A stretch of DNA of 64,000 nt from Noviherbaspirillum autotrophicum (lineage in GTDB: Bacteria > Pseudomonadota > Gammaproteobacteria > Burkholderiales > Burkholderiaceae_D), in contig NZ_JWJG01000028.1 of assembly GCF_000818395.1 (NCBI RefSeq), forward strand, positions 484,853 to 548,852, in the 5' to 3' direction. The notes beneath the pieces were generated by a model. The model saw only the letters and a list, made by a program, of their open reading frames with translations. It did not search any database and had not been told where the DNA came from. The stretch's first letter is position 1. Each line of letters opens with the position of its first letter. Below are positions 9,282 through 17,795 of the stretch, in pieces. The translations under genes were made by a program, and so were the position numbers.

Positions 9282-10387
9282 GAATAGGCGAGCATGACGC
9301 GGTCTCGCCCGTCGGACTTGGCGCGGTACAACGCCTGGTCGGCCCGGCGGATACCGGCGGCGACTCCTTCGCCCGGCAACATGGCGACCAGCCCGGCGGA
9401 GAACGTCACCGTTTTCAGGTGTGGCAATTCGGCGGCGCAGGCAATCGCGATGCGGTCGCGCACGCGGTTGAGCACCTGGGCGGCGGCGTCGATGTTCGTA
9501 TCGCGCATCAGGAGCAGGAATTCCTCGCCGCCCCAGCGCGCCAGCACATCGGTTGCGCGCAGCGCGGCTTGCGCCTGCCAGGCAAACATGCGCAGCACGG
9601 CGTCGCCGACGTCATGGCCGTGCTTGTCATTGATCTGCTTGAACCAGTCGATATCGAGCAGCGCCAGGCAGGTCGGCTGGCCGGACGCGCACAGCCGGCG
9701 CTCTTCGTCGGCCAGCACCTCGCTCATGTGGCGCCGGTTGGCCAACGAGGTCAATTCGTCCTGCGTGGCCAGAATCCGGATGCGCGCCAGCGCATCGGCC
9801 AGTTCCGCCTTCTGCGCTTTCAGATGGGAGCGCAATTGGCTCAGCTTGCCGGTCAAGAACGAAACCACCAGCAGCGTCGCCGCCGCGATGAAAAAGTGGA
9901 TCATTTCCAAGCGTGGGGAGAAGCGGGCCGGATCGATGTGCGGCAGCGCGAACATCGCCAGGCCGAGCAAGCCGATGGCAAACACGCTGAGGCTGTGGCT
10001 TTTTTCCGCCTCCAGCGTAAATGTGCAAAACACCAGCACCACCAGCAGAATGCTGAGCGTCGCGCCGCGCGCCGGGCCGCTCAGCGCATAGTCGGCAACC
10101 GTGCAAATAATGGCCAGAATGCCCTGGGCGAGCGCCAGCTGCGATGGCCGCAGCGCCAGCCGCGTGCTCAGGCGGATGAGCAGGAAAAACGGCAGCAGCC
10201 CGCCGATCATCACGATCGATAGCCATAGCGTTGCCGACCGGGGCGCATCGCCGAAACTGACTTCCAGCCACAGCAAGCCGGTGCAAAGCAAATACATCCC
10301 GGCGGTAACCGCCCAATAGCCGAGCTGTCGCCGGATCTTTTCATCGGTACTGACGAGAAGGGACCAAACGGAGGAAAGCGAGCGCAT
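9278..10387 (-). CDS. membrane diguanylate cyclase (GGDEF)
   Basis: The 369-residue protein has about six N-terminal membrane helices (residues 24-180), a short coiled coil, then a GGDEF domain with DELTSLANRR, the active-site GGEEF at 286-290, and the inhibitory I-site RATD at 277-280. It should make c-di-GMP from two GTP at the inner membrane and be product-inhibited. GAAAGG precedes the chosen ATG at 10387. The last 4 bp overlap the end of the convergent HD-GYP gene, so enzymes of opposite c-di-GMP activity sit tail to tail. Confidence 0.92.
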   Translation of the reverse strand: MRSLSSVWSLLVSTDEKIRRQLGYWAVTAGMYLLCTGLLWLEVSFGDAPRSATLWLSIVMIGGLLPFFLLIRLSTRLALRPSQLALAQGILAIICTVADYALSGPARGATLSILLVVLVFCTFTLEAEKSHSLSVFAIGLLGLAMFALPHIDPARFSPRLEMIHFFIAAATLLVVSFLTGKLSQLRSHLKAQKAELADALARIRILATQDELTSLANRRHMSEVLADEERRLCASGQPTCLALLDIDWFKQINDKHGHDVGDAVLRMFAWQAQAALRATDVLARWGGEEFLLLMRDTNIDAAAQVLNRVRDRIAIACAAELPHLKTVTFSAGLVAMLPGEGVAAGIRRADQALYRAKSDGRDRVMLAYS

Positions 10388-10592
10388 GCAAGAACCTTTC
10401 GGTGGGCGCGGTGCCGGCCAGCTAAGGCTGGGGCGGCAGCCTGTTATTTCCATATGGTAACTAAATGTAACGGCTTTCCATATCAAAGGAAAGCGCCGCC
10501 GAAAGGATGCGCCAATTTTCCGGGCACGCGCAGGCGTCATTTACGCTGTCGGCAAACGTCAGGCGGGGCAGGGCGGAAGGGAAGGGAGGGGA

Positions 10593-10847
10593 TTAATGGA
10601 CGAGGAACACGCCGCCGAATGCGCCGAGCGTGATGAGGCGGCCATCGACCTCGGTATAGGACGCCACGCCCAGCGAGTGATAGGTCGACACGAAGGCGGT
10701 CACGGCGCCTATCCCAAGCACGCCGGCCAGCGGGCTGCGCTCGGCCATGGCTTGCGTGATCGTCGTTCTGTGCCTGTCCGGCGACGGGTTTAGCAGGAGC
10801 GCCAGCGCCACGGCGGCGGCAACGACCAGGTAGGTTTTCTTTGGCAT
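10593..10847 (-). CDS. small membrane or exported protein, DUF4359-like
   Basis: The 84-residue protein has one N-terminal hydrophobic segment (residues 5-22) followed by LLNPSPDRHR, which resembles the start of DUF4359 proteins, then a Gly/Ala-rich second hydrophobic stretch. The start MPKKTY at 10847 is chosen because the longer reading would overlap the upstream lipoprotein gene. It lies 17 bp after that small gene and is probably in its operon. Function unknown. Confidence 0.6.
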   Translation of the reverse strand: MPKKTYLVVAAAVALALLLNPSPDRHRTTITQAMAERSPLAGVLGIGAVTAFVSTYHSLGVASYTEVDGRLITLGAFGGVFLVH

Positions 10848-10864
10848 GGCAGGCGCGCCGTCAA

Positions 10865-11017
10865 TTAGCAGCGGCCTTTCTTCGCCTGGCCCGGCGGGCA
10901 ATGATAGCCGCCCTGTTCAGAGGAAATCACGACGTGGGCTGCCGGCACGTCGGGTACCACAATGCAGCCGGACAAGCTAACGCACAGGAGGCAAAGCAGG
11001 GAAAGGATCTTTTTCAT
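10865..11017 (-). CDS. small lipoprotein, 50 residues
   Basis: This ORF encodes 50 residues with a signal peptide (MKKILSLLCLLCVSLS) and a lipobox LSGC with the lipidated Cys at residue 18. The mature part ends in YHCPPGQAKKGRC, a motif I associate with conserved small proteobacterial lipoproteins. No clear ribosome site is seen. The next gene starts 17 bp downstream. It is probably an outer- or inner-membrane-anchored peptide of unknown role. Confidence 0.7.
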   Translation of the reverse strand: MKKILSLLCLLCVSLSGCIVVPDVPAAHVVISSEQGGYHCPPGQAKKGRC

Positions 11018-11330
11018 GTTGTCGGGCGAGGAGGACGAGGTGCATCAACATATCGGGGCGATTTCCTAACGTCAATTATGGATAACGACTGTTACAAAAG
11101 CTTCGCGGGAAAAATTGTTATTGAACGCGATCAAGCCACGGATATTCGCCTTGGCGTTTCCATTGGGTACTCGATTTTTATCAAGCACCATCCATATTCC
11201 AGTTCTGCGCCTCGGCATTGCGCGGCAAACTGCGCAGCGGACACGACTTTTTATGTCCCCCAACAACAAGCGGCGGCCTGCCGGACAAGGCGCGCTGGCT
11301 GCCGGATGAAAAGAAGACGGATCACGTACC
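11018..11330. other. intergenic region between divergent lipoprotein and XRE genes
   Basis: No gene was recognised. The middle part is AT-rich. A near-FNR sequence TCGAT-TTTT-ATCAA lies at 11171-11184 but lacks the TGA core on one side. Promoters for both genes should lie here. Confidence 0.3.
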
Positions 11331-12005
11331 ATGGCCACACCAAAGAAAACCAAACCGGCGCGCGCGCGCAGCGCGGCGCAACCTGTTCGTCCCATGCGCA
11401 AGAAGCCCGGCCGGAAAACGGCGCTCGCCGCGCCGCCGCCATCCGATTCGGCCGTGTTCCGCCTGGTGCGACAGGTGCGGGAATGGACCGATTCCCTGCT
11501 CAACATATCGGTGGCCGCGACCGACATCACGATCACGCTGGCCCGGCAACGCATCAGCAGTCCCGAACAAAAGGACATGCTGAAAAAAACCGGCGACCTG
11601 CTGCGCAACGCGCGCAAGACGGCAGGGCTGAGCCTGGAGGAACTGGGCAAGGCAGTGGACTTGCAGGATCCAGTCTTGCTGGACCTGGCTGAAAACGGCA
11701 AGGCGGCGCTGCCCTTCGAAATCATCCTGCGCCTGACCTCGATCCTCGGGCGCAAGGATCCGGTCGTGTTTTTCCTGAACCTGACGCGCAGCTACAACCC
11801 GAAGCTGTGGAAGATCATCGAAGACCTCGGCTTTGGCCGGCTGCTGGTGCAGGCCGGGCGCGAGCGCGAGTTCGCCAACATCTACCGTGCCTGCGACGAC
11901 GCGCGCGAACTGAGCGACCAGGAATTCGCCCGCGTGCTGGCCTTCGTGCAGTCGGCGTTCAGCATGGCGATGGCGTTCAGCGCGCGGGAACAGGCGGAGG
12001 CCTGA
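11331..12005 (+). CDS. XRE-family helix-turn-helix regulator
   Basis: The 224-residue protein begins with a basic Lys/Arg/Pro/Ala-rich tail (1-40). A helix-turn-helix of the Cro/CI type lies at about 85-140 (LLRNARKTAGLSLEELGKAV ... LLDLAENGKAALPFEIILRL). A helical C-terminal part of unknown contacts follows. It should bind DNA; the target is unknown. The basic N-terminal extension is unusual and may help DNA binding. It is transcribed away from the small lipoprotein operon. Confidence 0.82.
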   Translation: MATPKKTKPARARSAAQPVRPMRKKPGRKTALAAPPPSDSAVFRLVRQVREWTDSLLNISVAATDITITLARQRISSPEQKDMLKKTGDLLRNARKTAGLSLEELGKAVDLQDPVLLDLAENGKAALPFEIILRLTSILGRKDPVVFFLNLTRSYNPKLWKIIEDLGFGRLLVQAGREREFANIYRACDDARELSDQEFARVLAFVQSAFSMAMAFSAREQAEA

Positions 12006-12130
12006 CGCGCTGATTGTTGCAAGGATATTGCAGGCCGATCGAACTTCCTTTTCCACGCCGCGCTCCAATCCTTCATGCGGGGGCCGCTTCCATCGTGGAG
12101 GCGTTTCGCCTAAGCATGAAGGAGATCGCG

Positions 12131-12394
12131 ATGCGTACACCGATTGGGTTGCTGGCTGCGATGGCGTTGCTCGCGGCTTGCTCTACCGCCGAACAGCGAG
12201 CCGCATACGATGCCGACCCGGCCATCGCGATGGCGCCGCAGTACGGCCCCGGATGCGAAAAGGTTGGCTATGCCAAGGGCAGTGAACAGTGGCGCGCTTG
12301 CATCTTGAAATCGAGCAAGCGAGATGACCTGGGACGCTGGGGGCAGTTCTGGGACCGGTATCCGCAACAGCAATCCTGGAATCTCACCCGCTAA
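12131..12394 (+). CDS. small lipoprotein, 87 residues
   Basis: The protein has a short signal sequence and lipobox LLAAC with Cys near residue 16. The mature part is hydrophilic, with two further cysteines (GPGCEKVGY, WRACILKSS) that could form a disulfide. AAGGAG lies 6 bp before the ATG at 12131, which is preferred over the in-frame ATG at 12116. It faces the patatin gene tail to tail. Function unknown. Confidence 0.72.
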   Translation: MRTPIGLLAAMALLAACSTAEQRAAYDADPAIAMAPQYGPGCEKVGYAKGSEQWRACILKSSKRDDLGRWGQFWDRYPQQQSWNLTR

Positions 12395-12419
12395 CATTCC
12401 TGTCCCCATCTTGCCGCCC

Positions 12420-13691
12420 TTACTGTGCCGCAAAGCGCAGCAAGGGCGGCTCGGTCGGCCCGGCCAGTTTTTCCCATGCCGCTTTCGCATCCGAGAAGCG
12501 GCCGTGGCCGATCAGCGGCTGGAAATCCGCGTCGTAGCGGATTGTCTGGTTGGGCACGTCGTCGGCCAGCCAGGCATTGCAGAATCGCTCGATCAGTTTG
12601 ACTTCCCCTTGTTCCACCGCATCGATATCCAGATGGACCAGCTGCTGGAATTGCAGCGGCGTGAGGCCTTTGGGCAAGCACCACGCCGGCGTGCCTGCGT
12701 GCCGTCCCAGGATGGGCTGGATCATCGGATTGAGGCGGATCAGGGGACTGTCTTTAACGGGGGCGTCGGGGGAAACGGACACGGCGCCGCCGAGCATGAG
12801 ATGGGTGGTATAGCTTGCCGCATCGGGCGGGTCGCTGATGATGCTCCTGGCCAGATTGTCGAGATCCTTGGCCAGGCAGGGGGCGCCGCGCGCCAGTTCC
12901 AGCACCGGGGACTGCGCCGGTCGAATGCCGGACATGGGCAGGTTGACCGACCCGGTGCCGATGCTGAGCACGCGGATGCCATGCGGCGTGCAATGGTAGC
13001 GTGCGCGATTGGCGAGCGCCTCCACCACGGCGGCCAGCACCGGGTTGTTGTAGCCGCCGATCGCCCCGTCCCAGTAGCGCCGGTCGGCCATGCGCAGGTC
13101 GTCGGAAAATTGCGCCGGCAGGTCGAAATAATTGACCGGCGCATTGGTCGATGCATGAATCGCATGCGCGAGCGTCGGCGCGGCCTTGCCCGGCTTGCCG
13201 TCAGCCAGGCTGGCGCGGTCGGAACGGAAGAAGGTCGCCCGCTTGAGGTCGTAATCGAAGCCGCAGATCAGCAGGTGCGGCGCCGCACGCGGCCCGAGCG
13301 TCAGCTGGTCCAGCGGCGTGTCGGCCAGCTCGTCGAGGATGACGCGCAATCCTTCCAGCTTGCGCGCCGTCGAATATTGGGGCCCGAGCTTCAGTGTCCG
13401 CTGCAGGAGGCGGTCGAGCAGGTGGTCCAGCCCCAGGCGGGAAAACAGCAGCTCGCGGGTTGCCTGGTCCTTGAACAGGGAGACGATCTCGGCGAGCGTC
13501 ATGTCCTTGAGCAGGCCGCCAAGCACCAGGCTGCCGGCTGAATTGGCTGCCACCAGATCGAAGCGGGACAGGATGTGATGACCGCGCGCCTGTTGACCGA
13601 ACAGCGCTTGCAGCGCGCGCGCCTGGATCAGCGCCCAGGAGCCGCCGCCGTCGAGCGAGAGAATCCTGAAAAATTTCCTGGTCGTGGACAT
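12420..13691 (-). CDS. patatin-like phospholipase
   Basis: The 423-residue protein shows the patatin oxyanion motif DGGG at 14-17, a nucleophile-elbow sequence ANSAGS near residue 49, and the catalytic Asp motif DGAIGG near 209. Patatins are Ser-Asp dyad lipid acyl hydrolases. The first Gly of GxSxG is replaced by Ala, a mild departure. No secretion signal is seen, so it may act on inner-membrane lipids or be exported by another route. GGAGG precedes the ATG at 13691. Confidence 0.85.
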   Translation of the reverse strand: MSTTRKFFRILSLDGGGSWALIQARALQALFGQQARGHHILSRFDLVAANSAGSLVLGGLLKDMTLAEIVSLFKDQATRELLFSRLGLDHLLDRLLQRTLKLGPQYSTARKLEGLRVILDELADTPLDQLTLGPRAAPHLLICGFDYDLKRATFFRSDRASLADGKPGKAAPTLAHAIHASTNAPVNYFDLPAQFSDDLRMADRRYWDGAIGGYNNPVLAAVVEALANRARYHCTPHGIRVLSIGTGSVNLPMSGIRPAQSPVLELARGAPCLAKDLDNLARSIISDPPDAASYTTHLMLGGAVSVSPDAPVKDSPLIRLNPMIQPILGRHAGTPAWCLPKGLTPLQFQQLVHLDIDAVEQGEVKLIERFCNAWLADDVPNQTIRYDADFQPLIGHGRFSDAKAAWEKLAGPTEPPLLRFAAQ

Positions 13692-13823
13692 CACTCCTCC
13701 AGACTTTCATATCGCGGCCGGCATGCTATGCAGAGCAAGAATGCGCCGCCGCCCGCATGGATCGGCGCCGCCCCGCGCTTTTCCTGCGCTGCGGGCGCGG
13801 CGCACCTGCCTCGTGCGGCCCGC

Positions 13824-14510
13824 TCAGTCCTGCACCGCCTGCTCCGGCTGTTCGGCGCGGCGCACCGATTGCGGCAGCACGCTGGCGACCACCTGGCCGA
13901 CGCTGTCGCTCATGCCGATCACGACTTCCTTGACCGTCTTGACCGCCAGGCTGCTGATCTTGCCGGCTTCGACAATGGCGCCTTCGGCCGCGCGCTTTGC
14001 CAAGTGGGCGGCGTTGCCGCCGGTGTCGGCAGCGCCTTCGATGATGCCGTTGACCGCGTGCTTGGCGGCGCGGCCGGCGTCGTGGCCGACCATCGAAGCA
14101 TGCTTGATGACGGCGTGCGCGGTTTCGGCCGCGGCGGTGATGACATCGCCGCCGACTTCATGCACGCCCAGCACCACGCCCTTTGCCACGCCCTTGACGC
14201 TGGCAGTCAGGTCCATGCCGACTTGCTCGGCCGCCTGGATGGCGCCGGTGGCCACGTCGTGGATGACTTTCGTGAGCTCGGCGGCCGCGCCGCCGCCGGC
14301 CTTGAGCGCATCCGACACCGTCGCCCTGACCACGATGACGATGTCGGCATCGGCCGCCTTGCCACCGGTGAGCCGGCTGACCATGCTTTCCTTGAGCGCT
14401 GCCGCATCCTCATTGCCGGCGGCGGCTTGCACCTCGGTGTGGCTGTCGACATCGGTGACATCGACGTCATGCAGTTGCGCTGTGCTTTCCTTTGCCTGAA
14501 ATCCGATCAT
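13824..14510 (-). CDS. alanine/glycine-rich helical protein of unknown function
   Basis: The 228-residue protein is rich in Ala, Val, Gly and His and is predicted almost wholly amphipathic helix, with loose repeats of an Ala-rich segment (KGVAKGVVLGVHEVGGD, KHAVNGIIEGAADTGG). It has no signal peptide. This composition resembles phasin- or LEA-like helical proteins, but no family was recognised. AAGGA lies upstream of the ATG. It sits upstream of the patatin gene on the same strand with a 132-bp gap. Confidence 0.62.
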   Translation of the reverse strand: MIGFQAKESTAQLHDVDVTDVDSHTEVQAAAGNEDAAALKESMVSRLTGGKAADADIVIVVRATVSDALKAGGGAAAELTKVIHDVATGAIQAAEQVGMDLTASVKGVAKGVVLGVHEVGGDVITAAAETAHAVIKHASMVGHDAGRAAKHAVNGIIEGAADTGGNAAHLAKRAAEGAIVEAGKISSLAVKTVKEVVIGMSDSVGQVVASVLPQSVRRAEQPEQAVQD

Positions 14511-14886
14511 GGGTGATTCCTTTTTGATGGTTGAGGGGCCGGCTCCGGACCGTCGTGCCGTCAGCGGCGATGATTGTTGGAATGAGTTGGGCCGCCTTGC
14601 GGTCGTCGAGCCGGGTTAACTTTCGTCTGCCGGGTCGTTGCAGACGTTGATCCACATCACGCGGCCCGGCGCCGGTGCGGCGTGCACGCCACAACTTTCG
14701 CCCAGGAACATGCGCATCGGAAAACCATTGGCAAAGCCTTGAGGCGATTCAAATCCTGCGCCTGATGCGGCGCAAGGTGCGGTCAGCAAGGTCAATGCAC
14801 CGTATGTTCATCGAGGACAACCCCTGCGCGGGACATCGAAGGAGCAATGGCAATGCACCCCTGGTTATGCAACGGCAGAGCGGCAC
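14511..14886. other. intergenic region, nothing recognised
   Basis: The 376 bp lie between divergent genes. No coding region, repeat or clear promoter was seen on either strand. Confidence 0.3.
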
Positions 14887-15114
14887 ATGAGCGCATGCGC
14901 TGACTGCAAGGCGCTCGCCGACCGGAATGTCACCGTGTCGCCGCACGCCGAACTGCTGCTGCATTCGCAGGCCGGCATCAATTTCGGCGCCACCGCGACC
15001 GGCCACGTCGAGTATTACGTCTGCCATGCATGCGGCACGCAATGGGAGCGCATCGTCGCCAGGAGCGAGCCGAACGCCGTATGGCGCCATACCGACCGGC
15101 AGCTGGATCGCTAA
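14887..15114 (+). CDS. small zinc-ribbon-like protein
   Basis: The 75-residue protein has two CxxC pairs (CADCK near 4, CHACG near 52) that could bind one zinc, as in small zinc ribbons. It is hydrophilic and likely cytosolic. Its TAA stop overlaps the TAG of the convergent gene. No strong ribosome site is visible. Function unknown. Confidence 0.55.
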   Translation: MSACADCKALADRNVTVSPHAELLLHSQAGINFGATATGHVEYYVCHACGTQWERIVARSEPNAVWRHTDRQLDR

Positions 15115-15575
15115 CAGCACGCCGCGGCGCGCTTGCGCGGGCCGGAATTGGAATAGCAGCGCTTGCCGCCTTTTTCCTTCCACTGGAACCTGAACTTCAC
15201 TTCGCCGGAGCGGATCAGTTCGCAGCTCGACTGTCCCTCCGTGCGCAGGGAAGTGCGCCAGGCAGCGGCCGCTTCCCGGTCGCGCAGCTGCAGCTCGGTG
15301 CCGCTCATGGCGCGGCAGAATTCGTGCCACTGTTGCAGCCTGTTGAGCCAGTCGCTGTAGCGCAGGTATTCGTGGCGCCGGGCATCGCCGGACATGCACT
15401 CCGGGCCACACGCCTTGTATTGCCGCGCATAGCTGGCGAATTCATCGTCCCAATGCATCCGGCATTCGGCGGCAGTGGCGAACTGGCTTGCCTGGGCATA
15501 GGCGGCAACGGAAAACAGGGCAATGCCGGCGCAGCAAAACAGGCGGACGGCGACGGGACATGCGGCATGCTGCAT
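15111..15575 (-). CDS. exported protein, cysteine-containing, unknown function
   Basis: The 154-residue protein starts with a signal peptide (hydrophobic 8-27, cleavage near AYAQA). The mature part has about eight cysteines (AAECRMHW, ACGPECMSG, EFCRAM, SSCEL, KRCYS and the C-terminal CC), suggesting disulfides and a periplasmic location. The start at 15575 is preceded by GGAGAG. No family was recognised. Confidence 0.62.
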   Translation of the reverse strand: MQHAACPVAVRLFCCAGIALFSVAAYAQASQFATAAECRMHWDDEFASYARQYKACGPECMSGDARRHEYLRYSDWLNRLQQWHEFCRAMSGTELQLRDREAAAAWRTSLRTEGQSSCELIRSGEVKFRFQWKEKGGKRCYSNSGPRKRAAACC

Positions 15576-15926
15576 ATCACTCTCCTTCGCGGAGTTTGAT
15601 TGATGGGTGGACAAGCTGCCGGCGATTACACGGCGGCGAGCGCGGACGCAGTACTACTCAAGATATTTCGCCTTCCTGCGTGCGGTTTGTAGAAGCTCAA
15701 TGTGCCCATCAAAAGTAGCGAAGTTTGGGCGGCAGCATCGGCATGGCAGCCGCAGGCGCGGCAAATCGATGCTTGCCGGCGTTATTGCACGCGGTGCGCG
15801 CAAGCCATCATTTTTTCAGGGCAAAGGGGAGTGAAGGAACAGGCCGGCGCGGCAGGAAATGTTGTCTTGCGCCGCCCGGCACGAAGGCGCGGCCGGCGGC
15901 GCCTTCGTTGCAGGGATGCAGTGCGG
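15576..15926. other. intergenic region, mostly empty
   Basis: No gene is supported. A GC-rich inverted repeat, GAAGGCGC / GCGCCTTC, lies at about 15889-15913 just after the LysE gene and may help end its transcript, though no T-run follows. Confidence 0.35.
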
Positions 15927-16574
15927 TCAGGCGTTCGGGCTGCGCTTGACGAAGAACAGCGCTGCGCCCACGGCCATCAGGATGCTGCCGAAAAAGGCGT
16001 TTTGCATCTTCACCGCGCGGGCATCGCGGAAAAAGCGTTGCATCGACGATGCGGCGAAGGCATAACTGTGCATCACCACCAGGTCCACCGTGCACATGGT
16101 CGCGGCCAGGATCAGCAATTGCGGCAGCACCGGCGCTTCATGCGTGATGAATTGGGGCAGTACCGCCACCATGAAGATGATGCCTTTCGGATTGGTGGCA
16201 TTCGTGAGAAAGCCGACCAGCACGCGGCGGCGCAGCGGCGGCACGGACGCGTGCGCCGATTCCTGCGCCGGCAGATCGGAGCGCACCTGCACCTTGGCGC
16301 GCCATTGGGCAAAGCCGAGATAGATCAGGTACAGCGCGCCGACAGTCTTGACGACGTGGAAGGCGACTTCGGATGCCAGCAGCAGCGAGCCGACGCCGGC
16401 GCCGGCGATGAACAGCACCAGCAACAGGCCGAGCTGCAGCCCGAGGATGGTGCCGGTGGTCTTGCGCACGCCGTAGGACAGGCCATGCGACATCGACAGC
16501 ACGGCGCCCGAACCGGGAGAGATGGCGATGATGCAGGCGGCGAAGAAAAAGGTGATCCAGGCGGTGAAAGTCAT
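15927..16574 (-). CDS. LysE/RhtB-family amino acid exporter
   Basis: The 215-residue membrane protein has about six helices and the LysE/RhtB signature SPGSGAVLSMSHGLSYGVR near residue 23, followed by LYLIYLGFAQW. Family members export amino acids or homoserine lactones with the proton gradient. The substrate is unknown. The start at 16574 (MTFTAWI) places the first helix at the N-terminus as usual. Confidence 0.88.
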   Translation of the reverse strand: MTFTAWITFFFAACIIAISPGSGAVLSMSHGLSYGVRKTTGTILGLQLGLLLVLFIAGAGVGSLLLASEVAFHVVKTVGALYLIYLGFAQWRAKVQVRSDLPAQESAHASVPPLRRRVLVGFLTNATNPKGIIFMVAVLPQFITHEAPVLPQLLILAATMCTVDLVVMHSYAFAASSMQRFFRDARAVKMQNAFFGSILMAVGAALFFVKRSPNA

Positions 16575-16686
16575 GCGTAATCCTTGTGGCAATCTGTCAA
16601 AAAGGCGTTGAACAGAATCTAAAACAAGGATTATGCAACGTCGCGCCCGAGTGCGCTTGGCAGCGCCGCGCCGGGCGCCGCCAAAG

Positions 16687-17532
16687 TCAGTGCGACATCA
16701 ATACCGGCACCGTCATCGAGCGCAGGATGGTTTGCGTGACGCCGCCCAGCAGCACTTCGCGAAAGCGCGCATGGCCGTAGCCGCCCATCACGATCAGGTC
16801 GGCGCCGATGTCGGCCGCATGCGACAGCATCGCATTGCCGATGTCGATCTGGTGGCCGACGTGCTGGCGCGATACCTCGACCTCGATGCCGTGCCGTTCC
16901 AGGTAGAGCGCGATATCGGCGCCGGGCTCTTCGCCGTGCGCGTTGGGGCCGACCTCGGGATTGAATACGGTGACCTGCACCAGTCTTGCGTTGCGCAGCA
17001 GCGGAAGGGCGGCGGAAACCGCATGCGCCGCTTCCAGGCTGCCGTCCCACGCCACCATCACGGTCTTGCCGATGGCGCTGGCCTTCCATGCATAGGGCAC
17101 CAGCAGCAGCGGCCGGCCGCTGTGCATCAGCACATATTCGACCATGTCGGCGCGTTGCGCCGGCGGCGCTTCGTCCGGGTCGGGCTGGCCGACGACCAGC
17201 AGGTCGCTGTAGCGCGCCTGCAGGCACAGCGCGATGCCGGCTTCATCCTCGATCACGCGCTTTTCGAAAAACGGCACCCCGGCCTTGTCGGCCGCCGCTT
17301 CGAAGGACGCGAGATTGGTGGCGCACTGTTCCTGCATGAAGTCGCGGTAGATGCTCAGTCCGGCCGCCCCGGCGCCGAGCAGGTCGGCCATATAGTAGTT
17401 GTCGGCAGGGCCGCTGCAGGCCACGCCGACCAGGTGCGCATTGGCGTCGCGCGCCACCTGCGCTGCGAGGTTGACGCGTTCGATCAGATGACGCGATTCG
17501 TTGACGTGCACGGCGACGATGCGGTAACTCAT
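16687..17532 (-). CDS. universal stress protein with two Usp domains
   Basis: The 281-residue protein has two UspA domains. The first starts YRIVAVHVNES; the second has VMVAWDGSLEA near 160 and the nucleotide-binding MGGYGHARFREVLLGG near 246. Such proteins bind ATP and help survival under stress or low oxygen. It is a close paralogue of the divergent gene at 17796, of identical length. An FNR-type box at 17656-17669 is centred 41.5 bp before a predicted start point at 17621, with -10 TACCAT at 17633-17628, so induction at low oxygen is likely. Confidence 0.9.
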   Translation of the reverse strand: MSYRIVAVHVNESRHLIERVNLAAQVARDANAHLVGVACSGPADNYYMADLLGAGAAGLSIYRDFMQEQCATNLASFEAAADKAGVPFFEKRVIEDEAGIALCLQARYSDLLVVGQPDPDEAPPAQRADMVEYVLMHSGRPLLLVPYAWKASAIGKTVMVAWDGSLEAAHAVSAALPLLRNARLVQVTVFNPEVGPNAHGEEPGADIALYLERHGIEVEVSRQHVGHQIDIGNAMLSHAADIGADLIVMGGYGHARFREVLLGGVTQTILRSMTVPVLMSH

Positions 17533-17655
17533 TTGAATTCTCCCTTGTGGGTAAAAAGGCACCGGCATGGCCTGCGGCCGGCATCCGTGTGCGACGGTAG
17601 TGCGGAAAAGGCCGATACGATCAGCCCATGGTAAGACGCTGGTCAGGAAAATTTC

Positions 17656-17669
17656 ATGACTCAGGTCAA
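17656..17669 (-). promoter_or_regulatory. FNR/Anr-type box for the leftward usp gene
   Basis: The sequence ATGAC-TCAG-GTCAA has the TGA-N6-TCA core; read on the minus strand it is TTGAC-CTGA-GTCAT. Its centre, 17662.5, is exactly 41.5 bp from 17621, the start point implied by the -10 hexamer TACCAT (17633-17628). That is the spacing of class II FNR-activated promoters. Confidence 0.72.
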
Positions 17670-17700
17670 TAATTTCCCGGCCGTGCGCCCAAGGGATTTT

Positions 17701-17714
17701 TTGATCTCAGTCAT
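17701..17714 (+). promoter_or_regulatory. FNR/Anr-type box for the rightward usp-phaC genes
   Basis: The sequence TTGAT-CTCA-GTCAT has one perfect FNR half-site and the TGA-N6-TCA core. Its centre, 17707.5, lies exactly 41.5 bp before 17749, the start point implied by -10 TAGTAT at 17737-17742. The arrangement mirrors the box 45 bp to the left. Confidence 0.75.
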
Positions 17715-17795
17715 TTAAATCGCCTGGCATTGATCCTAGTATCTTTTTAATAACTGGTTGCAACATAATATGACTCGGTCGACGGGAGGACTGGC

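Noticed and set aside
11171-11184. FNR-like sequence TCGAT-TTTT-ATCAA between divergent lipoprotein and XRE genes
   Set aside because: The TGA core is broken on the left and no matching -10 at class II distance was found.
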